Positions 42,359 through 49,091 of a DNA stretch of 64,000 nt are shown here, piece after piece; positions within the stretch are counted from its first letter, which is position 1; each line of letters opens with the position of its first letter. Below the pieces are notes generated by a model that was not told where the DNA came from, searched no databases, and worked only from the letters and a program-made list of their open reading frames with translations. The position numbers and the translations under genes are program-made. The stretch comes from Actinoplanes palleronii (lineage in GTDB: Bacteria; Actinomycetota; Actinomycetes; Mycobacteriales; Micromonosporaceae), in the NCBI RefSeq assembly GCF_016862315.1, contig NZ_BOMS01000076.1, forward strand, positions 42,138-106,137, given 5' to 3'.

Positions 42359-42520
42359 CGTGTGTGAAGTTGGGGCGCGCTCCGCACCCCAACTTCACAC
42401 ACGGTCGTTGCGAGCGCTGCGTGGGGACTTTCGGCGCGCTCCGCACCCCAACTTCACACACACGGTCGTTGCGAGCACTGCGTGGGGACTTTTGGTGCGG
42501 AGCGCGCCGTAACTTCACAC
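42359..42520. repeat. GTGTGAAGTT hairpin repeat, site 1 (with tandem unit)
   Basis: Between convergent genes. A 17-bp perfect stem (42359-42375 with 42387-42403; CGTGTGTGAAGTTGGGG) opens the site and should terminate transcription. A unit of 59-61 bases starting GGCGCGCTCCGCACCCC (42374) is then repeated in tandem from 42433, and a third AACTTCACAC lies at 42511-42520. The last copy contains the stop codon of the ABC-F gene (42515-42517). The same elements recur at 47986 and 57052. Confidence 0.85.
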
Positions 42521-44083
42521 GCTGGGGTGGAGGGGGAGCTCGGGCCAGGCGGCGAGGTCGTTGCGGAGTTGGCGGTCGTGGGTGGCGACCACCACCGCGG
42601 CCGGGGTGTGCAGCAGGGCATCGGTGAGCTCGTCGACCAGGGTGATCGACAGGTGGTTGGTGGGTTCGTCGAGGAGCAGGATGTGCGGTTCGGCGGCCAG
42701 CAGCGCCGCCAGGTCCAGCCGTCGCCGCCGGCCGGTGGACAACTCGCGGACCGGACGGCCGAGATCGGCCGCGGACAACAAACCGAACGCGAGATTGCCG
42801 GGGGCGCGGTCGATGCGGCGCGCCGCCGGGTCCGCCGATTCTTGCGCCAGCAGACCTATGCGTACGGAATCAGCCGCCGTGACCACCCCCGACGTCGGCA
42901 TGAGCCGGCCCGCGAGCACGGCGAGCAGCGTCGACTTCCCCGCGCCGTTCGCACCGGTGACCACCAGCCGCGAGCCGGATTCCAGCGTCAGTGACACCGG
43001 TCCGGGCAGCCGCTCGCCGACCCGGATCCGATCCGCGGCCAGCAGCGTGACCCCGGGCCGAGCCGGCAGCTCGGGCATGGTGAACCGCTCCGGTGGCACC
43101 GGCGCGGTCACCGCGTGGTCCCGCAGCTCGTCCTGCCGGCGGTGCACCGAGCGGACCAGCCCCGCCGCCCGGGTCGCGCGCTTGTGCCGGCCGGTCCCCT
43201 TGTCCGGCCGCCACCCGGTGACCAGCCGGTCCTGGGCCCCGGTCAGCGCATCGGCGAGCCGTGTCGCCTCGAGCACCTGCTGCTCGTGGAGTTGTTCCCA
43301 GCGGGCCAGTGCCGCCGCCCGGGCAGCCCGGTATCCGGCGAAGCCGCCGCCGTGGACCGCGGGCCGGCCGTCGACGGTCGGGTCGAGGTCCAGAATCGTG
43401 GTGGCCACGTCGCCGAGCAGCGCCCGGTCGTGGCTGACCAGCACCACGCCGCCCGGGTGGGAGCGCAGGTTCGCGGTGAGGAAGTCGAGTCCGGCCGCGT
43501 CGAGGTGGTTCGTCGGCTCGTCCAGCAGCAGGAAGTCGTGGGCCGCACCGAGCAGGCAGGCCAGCCGGACGCGGTAGCGCTGCCCGACCGAGAGGGTGGC
43601 CAGCCGGCGGTCCCGGTCGGTGACCGCGCTGAGGCCGGTCAGGGCGAGGTCGACGCGGCGGTCGGCGTCCCAGGCGTCGAGCAGTTCGGCCGCGTCGAGG
43701 GCCCGCGCGTAGGTCTCGGCGGCGCCGGGCCGGCCGTCGGCGAGGGCTCGGGTGCTCTCGTCGAGGGCGAACAGCGCGGCGCGGGCCGACGCGAGTGCGA
43801 CGTCGACGAGGGTGCCGACGGTGTGCTCCGGTTCGTACCAAAGCTCTTGGTCGGCCATGCCGAGAGTGCCGACGACCTGGACCGAACCGGCATCCGGTGG
43901 CAACGAGCCGCCGAGGATGCGCAGCAGAGTGGTCTTGCCGCGGCCGTTCTCGCCGATGATCCCCCAGCGGGAACCGGGCGAGACGGTGAGATCTAAATCG
44001 GACATCCGGGCGCGATCGGCGCGGATCCCGGTGGCGACGAGCTGGGCGCGGGCGCGCGCGGGCAGGGTGCTGGTGACGGGCAT
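42515..44083 (-). CDS. ABC-F family ATPase (antibiotic-resistance type)
   Basis: 522 aa with two ATPase domains and no membrane segments. Domain 1 has Walker A GENGRGKTT (near residue 45), LSVGQRYRVRLA and LLLDEPTNHLD; domain 2 has GANGAGKST, LSTGRRRRLDLA and LLLDEPTNHLS. ABC-F proteins bind the ribosomal E site and protect against macrolides, lincosamides or pleuromutilins (as with TlrC, LmrC and VmlR) or tune translation. A GAGGAA ribosome site precedes the ATG and is predicted to be masked by an upstream leader. The final codons AGC GTG TGA lie inside a dispersed repeat. Confidence 0.9.
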   Translation of the reverse strand: MPVTSTLPARARAQLVATGIRADRARMSDLDLTVSPGSRWGIIGENGRGKTTLLRILGGSLPPDAGSVQVVGTLGMADQELWYEPEHTVGTLVDVALASARAALFALDESTRALADGRPGAAETYARALDAAELLDAWDADRRVDLALTGLSAVTDRDRRLATLSVGQRYRVRLACLLGAAHDFLLLDEPTNHLDAAGLDFLTANLRSHPGGVVLVSHDRALLGDVATTILDLDPTVDGRPAVHGGGFAGYRAARAAALARWEQLHEQQVLEATRLADALTGAQDRLVTGWRPDKGTGRHKRATRAAGLVRSVHRRQDELRDHAVTAPVPPERFTMPELPARPGVTLLAADRIRVGERLPGPVSLTLESGSRLVVTGANGAGKSTLLAVLAGRLMPTSGVVTAADSVRIGLLAQESADPAARRIDRAPGNLAFGLLSAADLGRPVRELSTGRRRRLDLAALLAAEPHILLLDEPTNHLSITLVDELTDALLHTPAAVVVATHDRQLRNDLAAWPELPLHPSV

Positions 44084-44194
44084 GCCGTTTCTTCCTCTGA
44101 GCAGAGGGCGGTGGGTTGACAGCGGCGAGTCACCTGCGGCGCGGGGCGCGGCAGGCCGACTTGGGTCAGCTCAGAGGTAGAACTGGTACGACAC
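44084..44194 (-). promoter_or_regulatory. translational attenuator of the ABC-F gene
   Basis: The 111 bases before the ABC-F start carry a 7-codon leader frame whose last bases, CCTCTGAGC (minus strand, 44177-44169), are perfectly complementary over 9 bases to GCTCAGAGG (44102-44094), which contains the ABC-F ribosome site. In the resting state the site would be paired and translation low. A ribosome stalled by an antibiotic on the leader would cover one arm and free the site. Ribosome-mediated attenuation is established for several ABC-F and erm genes; here it is inferred from sequence. Confidence 0.65.
44171..44194 (-). CDS. ABC-F leader peptide
   Basis: Seven codons, GTG TCG TAC CAG TTC TAC CTC then TGA, giving VSYQFYL (Met at the start if initiated). 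The start is 20 bases past the GntR gene stop. The stop codon lies within the arm that pairs with the ABC-F ribosome site. The aromatic-rich content is plausible for drug-dependent stalling. No clear ribosome site is visible for the GTG. Confidence 0.5.
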   Translation of the reverse strand: MSYQFYL

Positions 44195-44213
44195 GCGTCC
44201 GAGAATACCCGGA

Positions 44214-44933
44214 TTACTGGTGCGGTTCGACGCCGAATGCCACGTCGAGGCGGTACTTCGTGCCGTTGTAGCGGGACTCGCTCAGCTCGAGCGGCCGCCC
44301 CTCCTGGTCCAGGATCAGGCGTTCCTCGACCAGCAGCGCGGTGCCGACCTCGACGCCTAGCTCCTTGGCGTCCTCCTCGTTCGCCGGCTGCGCGGTGATC
44401 GTCGAGGTGCCCCGCGTCGGTATCCGCCCGAGCGTGACGAGTGCCTCGTGCACCGATCCGGACAGGTCGAAGTCGAGCAGCTCGTTGAGCACCCCGGGGT
44501 AACAGGCGTGCTCGAAGGCGAACGGGTCGCCGTCGGCCTGCCGGACCCGGTAGATCGCGACCACCTCGCCGGCCCGCTGCCGCAGCCGGGTCGCCTCGAT
44601 AACGGTGGCCGGCCGCAGCTCGGCGCTGACCACCCTCGATGTCGGGACCTTGCCCTGCTTGCGGATCTCCTCGCTGAGCCGAATCAGGTTGTCGGCACGG
44701 CGCGGACCGGTGGGTACGGCGACGAACGTGCCACGACCGGGCGCGCGGTAGGCCAGCCCGTCGTTCACCAACTGGGTGACCGCGGCGCGCGCGGTCATCC
44801 GGCTGACCCCGAACTCGCGTGCCAGCTCCGGTTCGGAGGGCAGCGGGTCGTGGGGCCGGGCCTGCGCGATCCGCGCTCGGAGCTCCTGCTCGATACGGAA
44901 GTAGAGCGGGGCGAAGTCTGGTCCGGCGGACAT
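44214..44933 (-). CDS. GntR/HutC-family transcriptional regulator
   Basis: 239 aa. The N-terminal winged helix has PLPSEPELAREFGVSRMTAR and LVNDGLAYRAPGRGTFVA. The C-terminal UTRA ligand domain has RLRQRAGEVVAIYRVRQADG, FAFEHACYPG and LLVEERLILDQEGRPLELSE. The ATG at 44933 is taken; an ATG at 44945 is possible. It is divergent from deoC, and two copies of a CTGTCTAGACAG palindrome lie between the starts, as expected for HutC-type (DasR-like) autoregulation. The ligand may be a sugar phosphate related to deoxyribose. Confidence 0.9.
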   Translation of the reverse strand: MSAGPDFAPLYFRIEQELRARIAQARPHDPLPSEPELAREFGVSRMTARAAVTQLVNDGLAYRAPGRGTFVAVPTGPRRADNLIRLSEEIRKQGKVPTSRVVSAELRPATVIEATRLRQRAGEVVAIYRVRQADGDPFAFEHACYPGVLNELLDFDLSGSVHEALVTLGRIPTRGTSTITAQPANEEDAKELGVEVGTALLVEERLILDQEGRPLELSESRYNGTKYRLDVAFGVEPHQ

Positions 44934-44959
44934 GGGGGACACCATACCGATACCGACAA

Positions 44960-44988
44960 CCTGTCTAGACAGGTGGCTGTCTAGACAG
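44960..44988. promoter_or_regulatory. tandem palindromic GntR operators
   Basis: CCTGTCTAGACAGG (44960-44973) and CTGTCTAGACAG (44977-44988), with centres 16 bases apart. The GTCTAGAC core equals that of known HutC-subfamily sites such as the DasR site. They sit 15 bases before the deoC start and 26 bases before the regulator start, so one regulator can shut off both. Confidence 0.8.
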
Positions 44989-45003
44989 GTACGTTCCCGT
45001 TCC

Positions 45004-45699
45004 ATGGACTTCACGGTGTCGCAGATCGCCCGCATGATCGACCACTCCATCCTGCAGCCGCAGTTCACCCTCGAGGATGTCCGCGTGGGCTGTGCCGTCG
45101 CGGCGAAATACCAGGTCGCCTCGGTGTGCGTCCGACCGTCCGATGTACCCCTCGCCGTGGAGCTGCTGCGCGGCACCGAGGTGAAGGTCGGCACCGTGAT
45201 CGGCTTCCCGCACGGTGACACCAGCACCGAGGTCAAGGTCGCCGAGACCGAGCAGGCCGTCGAGCGCGGCGCGGCCGAGATCGACATGGTGATCAATATC
45301 GGCTGGCTGCGCTCGGGTGACATCGCCGCGGTGGAGACCGAGATCAAGGAGATCGTGCGGGTGGCCGGCGAGGCACACGTCAAGGTGATCCTGGAGACGG
45401 CGTACCTCACCGACGAGGAGAAGCTGGCGGCGTGCTGGGCGGCCGAGCGGGCCGGCGCGGCGTTCGTGAAGACCTCGACCGGGTTCGCTCCGAAGGGCGC
45501 GACGATCGACGACCTGGCCCTGATGCGCTCCGCCGTATCGGCGAAGGTGCAGGTCAAGGCGTCCGGCGGGATCCGCAGCCTGGACACCCTGCTGGCGATG
45601 GCCGCGGTCGGGGTGACCCGCTTCGGCTCGTCGGCCACCGCCGAGATCCTCGACGATCTGGCGCGGCGGCAGGTGACCTCGTACGCCCGCCGTGCCTGA
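45004..45699 (+). CDS. deoC: deoxyribose-phosphate aldolase
   Basis: 231 aa, the usual class I aldolase. Schiff-base Lys156 is in FVKTSTGF, with Lys185 in VKASGGIR and Asp94 in EIDMVINIG, all conserved. It cleaves 2-deoxyribose 5-phosphate to acetaldehyde and glyceraldehyde 3-phosphate during deoxynucleoside use. The ATG at 45004 is the natural start; a longer frame would run through the operators. No ribosome site is visible, so the transcript may be leaderless. It is controlled by the adjacent GntR-type repressor. Confidence 0.95.
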   Translation: MDFTVSQIARMIDHSILQPQFTLEDVRVGCAVAAKYQVASVCVRPSDVPLAVELLRGTEVKVGTVIGFPHGDTSTEVKVAETEQAVERGAAEIDMVINIGWLRSGDIAAVETEIKEIVRVAGEAHVKVILETAYLTDEEKLAACWAAERAGAAFVKTSTGFAPKGATIDDLALMRSAVSAKVQVKASGGIRSLDTLLAMAAVGVTRFGSSATAEILDDLARRQVTSYARRA

Positions 45700-45896
45700 A
45701 TCGCGGCGGCGCAAGGTCGCCAAGACACTGACCCGGCGGCGGGAAATGCGCCGCGGGCGGGAGTGCCGGCTGGAAGGCGCGCCACGAGCGCCGGAATCCG
45801 GTCGCAGCCCGGTGACTCCGGGCCCCACAAGGGCACGGACGAACCGGGAACCCCTCCCACGATCGTGAATGTTCCTTACCTTTATGATCTTGGCGC

Positions 45897-47207
45897 GTGA
45901 TCCATAAAAGTCTGTCCATAGTGGTGGCGACTGGATTGATCAGCGCTGCCACCCTGCTCGGCGCCGCCGCCCCGGCCTTCGCCGACGAGACCGAGCCCTC
46001 CGAACCACCCCGTGTCGAGTTGGTCCTCGACGTCAGCGGCTCGATGAAAGCCGCCGACATCGCCGGCGAGACCCGGATCGCGGTGGCCAAGCGCGCCTTC
46101 AACAAGGTCGTCGACGCGCTGCCGGAGACCACCCAGCTCGGCATCCGCGTCCTCGGCGCGACCTACTCCGGCAACAACAAGAGGGTCGCCTGCAAGGACA
46201 CCCAGCAGATCACCCCGGTCGGGCCGGTCAACCGGACGCAGGCGAAGAACGCGATCGCCACGCTGAAGCCGACCGGCTACACGCCGATCGGGCTGGCGCT
46301 GCGCAAGGCCGCCGACGACCTCGGCGACACCGGCTCGGTACGGCGGATCGTCCTGATCACCGACGGCGAGGACACCTGCACCCCGCCGGACCCGTGCGAG
46401 GTCGCCCGGGAACTGGCCGCGCAGGGCACCCACCTGGTGATCGACACGCTCGGCCTGACCCCGGACGAGAAGACCCGCAAGCAGCTGGTCTGCATCTCCA
46501 CCGCGACCGGCGGCACGTACGCCGCGGCGAAGAGCGAAGAGGAGCTGACCGACCGGGTCCAGCAACTCGTCGACCGGGCCGCGCTCCCGCCGCCGGTGCA
46601 GCCGGCCGTGGTCACCGGCACCGCGGACTGCACGAACGCTCCGCTGCTCGCCCCGGGCGTCTACACCGACCGGGAGAAGCTCAGCGAGCACCGCTTCTAC
46701 CGGGTCGCCGTGCAACCCGACCAGGAACTGCGTGCCTCGGTCAGCATCGGGCTGGACCGGGCGGTCAACCCGGACTACGGCGTACTCCTGAAAGCCTCGA
46801 CCCCGGACGGCCGTGAGCTGGTCCGCGGGGTTGACGCCGGCGCCGGGCGCACCGACGTGCTGTCGGCCGGCCTGCGCTGGTCCGCCGACGAGCAGAAGGC
46901 GGACGCCAAGGCCTCGGCCGAAGCCGCCGACGACGATGCGGCCGCCGACGCGGTCGACGACACCTCGACCGACGTCTGCCTGATCGTCAGCAACTCGTTC
47001 GCCGCCGTGGCGGCCACCGCCGCGACCGCACCCGGCATGCCGGTCGAGCTGAGCATCGACCTGGTCGACGCGTCGCACGCCCCGGACGCTCCCGGCCTCG
47101 GCCGTGGCTTCCTGTTCCTGCTGGTCCTGGCGATCGCCGGCCTGCTCGCCGGCATCCTGGCCGGTTGGGTGACCCGTTACTGGGTGGCCACCTGGAGGGA
47201 GAACTGA
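45897..47207 (+). CDS. secreted, membrane-anchored VWA-domain protein
   Basis: 436 aa. A signal peptide ends at APAFADE. A von Willebrand A domain spans about 40-225 with a complete MIDAS (LVLDVSGSMKAAD, later GYTPIGLALR and VLITDGEDTCTPPD). A beta-rich domain with AdCTNAPLLAPGVY-like segments follows, and a C-terminal membrane segment (FLFLLVLAIAGLLAGILAGW) with a short cytoplasmic tail ends it. The GTG at 45897 has no strong ribosome site. The next gene starts in its stop codon (TGATG), so the two proteins probably form a surface complex that binds a metal-dependent ligand. Confidence 0.85.
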   Translation: MIHKSLSIVVATGLISAATLLGAAAPAFADETEPSEPPRVELVLDVSGSMKAADIAGETRIAVAKRAFNKVVDALPETTQLGIRVLGATYSGNNKRVACKDTQQITPVGPVNRTQAKNAIATLKPTGYTPIGLALRKAADDLGDTGSVRRIVLITDGEDTCTPPDPCEVARELAAQGTHLVIDTLGLTPDEKTRKQLVCISTATGGTYAAAKSEEELTDRVQQLVDRAALPPPVQPAVVTGTADCTNAPLLAPGVYTDREKLSEHRFYRVAVQPDQELRASVSIGLDRAVNPDYGVLLKASTPDGRELVRGVDAGAGRTDVLSAGLRWSADEQKADAKASAEAADDDAAADAVDDTSTDVCLIVSNSFAAVAATAATAPGMPVELSIDLVDASHAPDAPGLGRGFLFLLVLAIAGLLAGILAGWVTRYWVATWREN

Positions 47208-47980
47208 TGCGGATCAAGCACCTCGCCGTGACCGGTGCCGCGATCGTCGGCATCATGGCCGTCCCGGCACCGGCGTTCGCCGACGACCCGTCCCCGGCGC
47301 CCGCGGTGAACACCGCCGGCACCTCGTTCCTGACCGCGGTGTCGATCACCGCGAACCAGCCCGTGCAGGTCGGCGCGGTCACCGGCGACTACCTGTACTG
47401 GCAGTTCAACGCGTCCGCCGGGCAGCGCCCGGAGGCCACCGCGACGGTCAACCTGCCGGACGGCCGGACCGGCGACGAATCGTGGATCATCGAGGTCTTC
47501 GACGGACTGCGCCGCCGGCAGGCCTGTGTGGCCGGTGAGCAGAGCCCGGTGGCCACGAAGGACGCCGCGCAGGTCACGCTCGGCTGCCGGCTGCGTCAGG
47601 TCCGGTCCTGGGCCGAGCCGCAGGACGGTGACCCGCTGCCGGGCACCTACTACGTGCGGCTGTCCAGCACGCAGACGCCGGAGAAGGATCTGGGCCTGCC
47701 GCTCAAGGTCGGCCTGACCCTCGGCACGCCGGACGGTGACCTCGACGCCGACCAGGGCGAACTGGCCGCGCCGCTGGTGCCGAACAACCAGCCGGGCGCG
47801 GTGCTCACCGCGCCCGCGCCGTCCGCCTCGGCGGACCCGGACGCGGAGAAGAGCAGCTTCAGCGCGGACTGGCTGCCGGACTTCTCCGGCCGCTGGTTCT
47901 GGACCGCCGGTGGCGGCATCATCGCCGCGCTCACCGGGCTGTTCGGCTTCTCGCTGACCCGGCGCCGCCGCCGGGCCTGA
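47207..47980 (+). CDS. secreted membrane-anchored partner of the VWA protein
   Basis: 257 aa. The signal peptide MRIKHLAVTGAAIVGIMAVP is followed by an extracellular domain with QVGAVTGDYLYWQFNASAGQ and two Cys (RQACVAG, TLGCRLR), a Pro/Ala/Asp linker, and a C-terminal anchor (WFWTAGGGIIAALTGLFGFS) with an Arg tail. The ectodomain has the layout of the C-terminal part of the VWA protein (adhesive beta sandwich). It has a GGAGGGAG site and is coupled to the VWA gene by a 1-base overlap. Family not recognised. Confidence 0.72.
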   Translation: MRIKHLAVTGAAIVGIMAVPAPAFADDPSPAPAVNTAGTSFLTAVSITANQPVQVGAVTGDYLYWQFNASAGQRPEATATVNLPDGRTGDESWIIEVFDGLRRRQACVAGEQSPVATKDAAQVTLGCRLRQVRSWAEPQDGDPLPGTYYVRLSSTQTPEKDLGLPLKVGLTLGTPDGDLDADQGELAAPLVPNNQPGAVLTAPAPSASADPDAEKSSFSADWLPDFSGRWFWTAGGGIIAALTGLFGFSLTRRRRRA

Positions 47981-47985
47981 ACGGT

Positions 47986-48090
47986 TGTGGGGAGTTCGGG
48001 TGCGCTCCGCACCCGAACTCCCCACACCAAGCGGAAAACCGATGAGTGTGTGAAGTTCGGGTGCGCTGTGCGCCCGAACTTCACACACTC
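47986..48090. repeat. GTGTGAAGTT hairpin repeat, site 2
   Basis: Two long hairpins lie between convergent genes. The first has a 19-bp stem (47986-48004 with 48008-48026, arms around GTGGGGAGTTCGGGTGCG) and a loop of only 3 bases. The second has an 18-bp stem (48044-48061 with 48073-48090, GAGTGTGTGAAGTTCGGG). The second starts 5 bases from the nrdB stop and should terminate nrdAB; the first serves the plus-strand gene. The sequences are variants of those at 42359 and 57052. Confidence 0.88.
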
Positions 48091-48095
48091 GAGGA

Positions 48096-49091
48096 TCAGA
48101 AGTCGTCGTCGAAGGTGACGCTGCCGCTCACGCCTACCTGGTAGGCCGAGACGCGCCGTTCGAAGAAGTTCGACAGTTCCTGTACGTCCTGCAGCTCCAT
48201 GAACGCGAACGGGTTCTTGGAGCCGTAGATCGGCGCGATCCCCAGCGCCGCGAGCCGCCGGTCCGCGACGTGCTGCAGGTATTCGCGCATGTCGCCCAGG
48301 GACATCCCGCTGACGCCCTGCTCGAGCAGGTCGGCGGCGAACTGCACCTCACACTCGACCGCGTCGGCGAGCATGTCCCGGACCTGCTGCTCCATCTCCG
48401 CGTCGAACAGGTCGGGCTCCTCGCCCCGCACCTGGTCGACGACGTCGAAGGCGAACGCCATGTGCATGCTCTCGTCGCGGAACACCCAGTTGGTGCCGGA
48501 CGCGAGACCCTGCAGGACGCCGCGGGAGCGCAGGAAGTAGACGTACGCGAACGCGCCGTAGAAGAACAGGCCCTCGATGCACGCCGCGAAGCAGATCACG
48601 TTGAGCAGGAACGCCCGCCGGTCCGCCTTCGTCTTCAGCTCACGCAGCTCGAAGACCGAGTCGATCCACTTGAAACAGAACTCGGCCTTGCGGGCGATCG
48701 ACGGGATGTTGTCGACGGCGGAGAACGCGGCCGCCCGCTCGTCGAGGTCGGGCACGTACGTGTCCAGCAGGTTCAGATAGAACTGGACGTGCACGGCCTC
48801 CTCGAAGAGCTGCCGGGACAGGTAGAGCCGGCCCTCCGGGGAGTTGATGTGCTGGTAGAGGTTCAGCACCAGGTTGTTCGCCACGATGGTGTCGCCGGTG
48901 GCGAAGAACGCGACCAGCCGGGACACCAGGTGCTGCTCGGCCGGGCTGAGCTTGGCCAGGTCGGCCAGGTCGGAGTGGAGGTCGACCTCCTCGACCGTCC
49001 AGGTGTTCTTGATGGCGTCCTTGTACCGGTCGAAGAAGTGCGGGTACTTCATCGGCCGGAGGGTCAGGTCCATTCCAGGGTCGAGCAGCAT
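48096..49091 (-). CDS. nrdB: ribonucleotide reductase class I, beta subunit
   Basis: 331 aa. Di-iron ligands and the radical tyrosine are visible: FEEAVHVQFY supplies Glu, His and Tyr in the EAVHxxxY spacing of NrdB, the Asp of ATGDTIVANN aligns 31 residues before that Glu, and later CIEGLFFYGAF and DESMHMAFAFD supply the remaining ligands. It makes the stable radical that the alpha subunit uses to reduce ribonucleotides. The ATG at 49091 shares a base with the nrdA stop (TAATG). Regulated with nrdA by the cobalamin riboswitch. Confidence 0.95.
   Translation of the reverse strand: MLLDPGMDLTLRPMKYPHFFDRYKDAIKNTWTVEEVDLHSDLADLAKLSPAEQHLVSRLVAFFATGDTIVANNLVLNLYQHINSPEGRLYLSRQLFEEAVHVQFYLNLLDTYVPDLDERAAAFSAVDNIPSIARKAEFCFKWIDSVFELRELKTKADRRAFLLNVICFAACIEGLFFYGAFAYVYFLRSRGVLQGLASGTNWVFRDESMHMAFAFDVVDQVRGEEPDLFDAEMEQQVRDMLADAVECEVQFAADLLEQGVSGMSLGDMREYLQHVADRRLAALGIAPIYGSKNPFAFMELQDVQELSNFFERRVSAYQVGVSGSVTFDDDF

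Noticed and set aside
44934..45860. Extension of the GntR frame upstream to 45860
   Set aside because: It is antisense to deoC and would run through the operators; the helix-turn-helix begins shortly after 44933.
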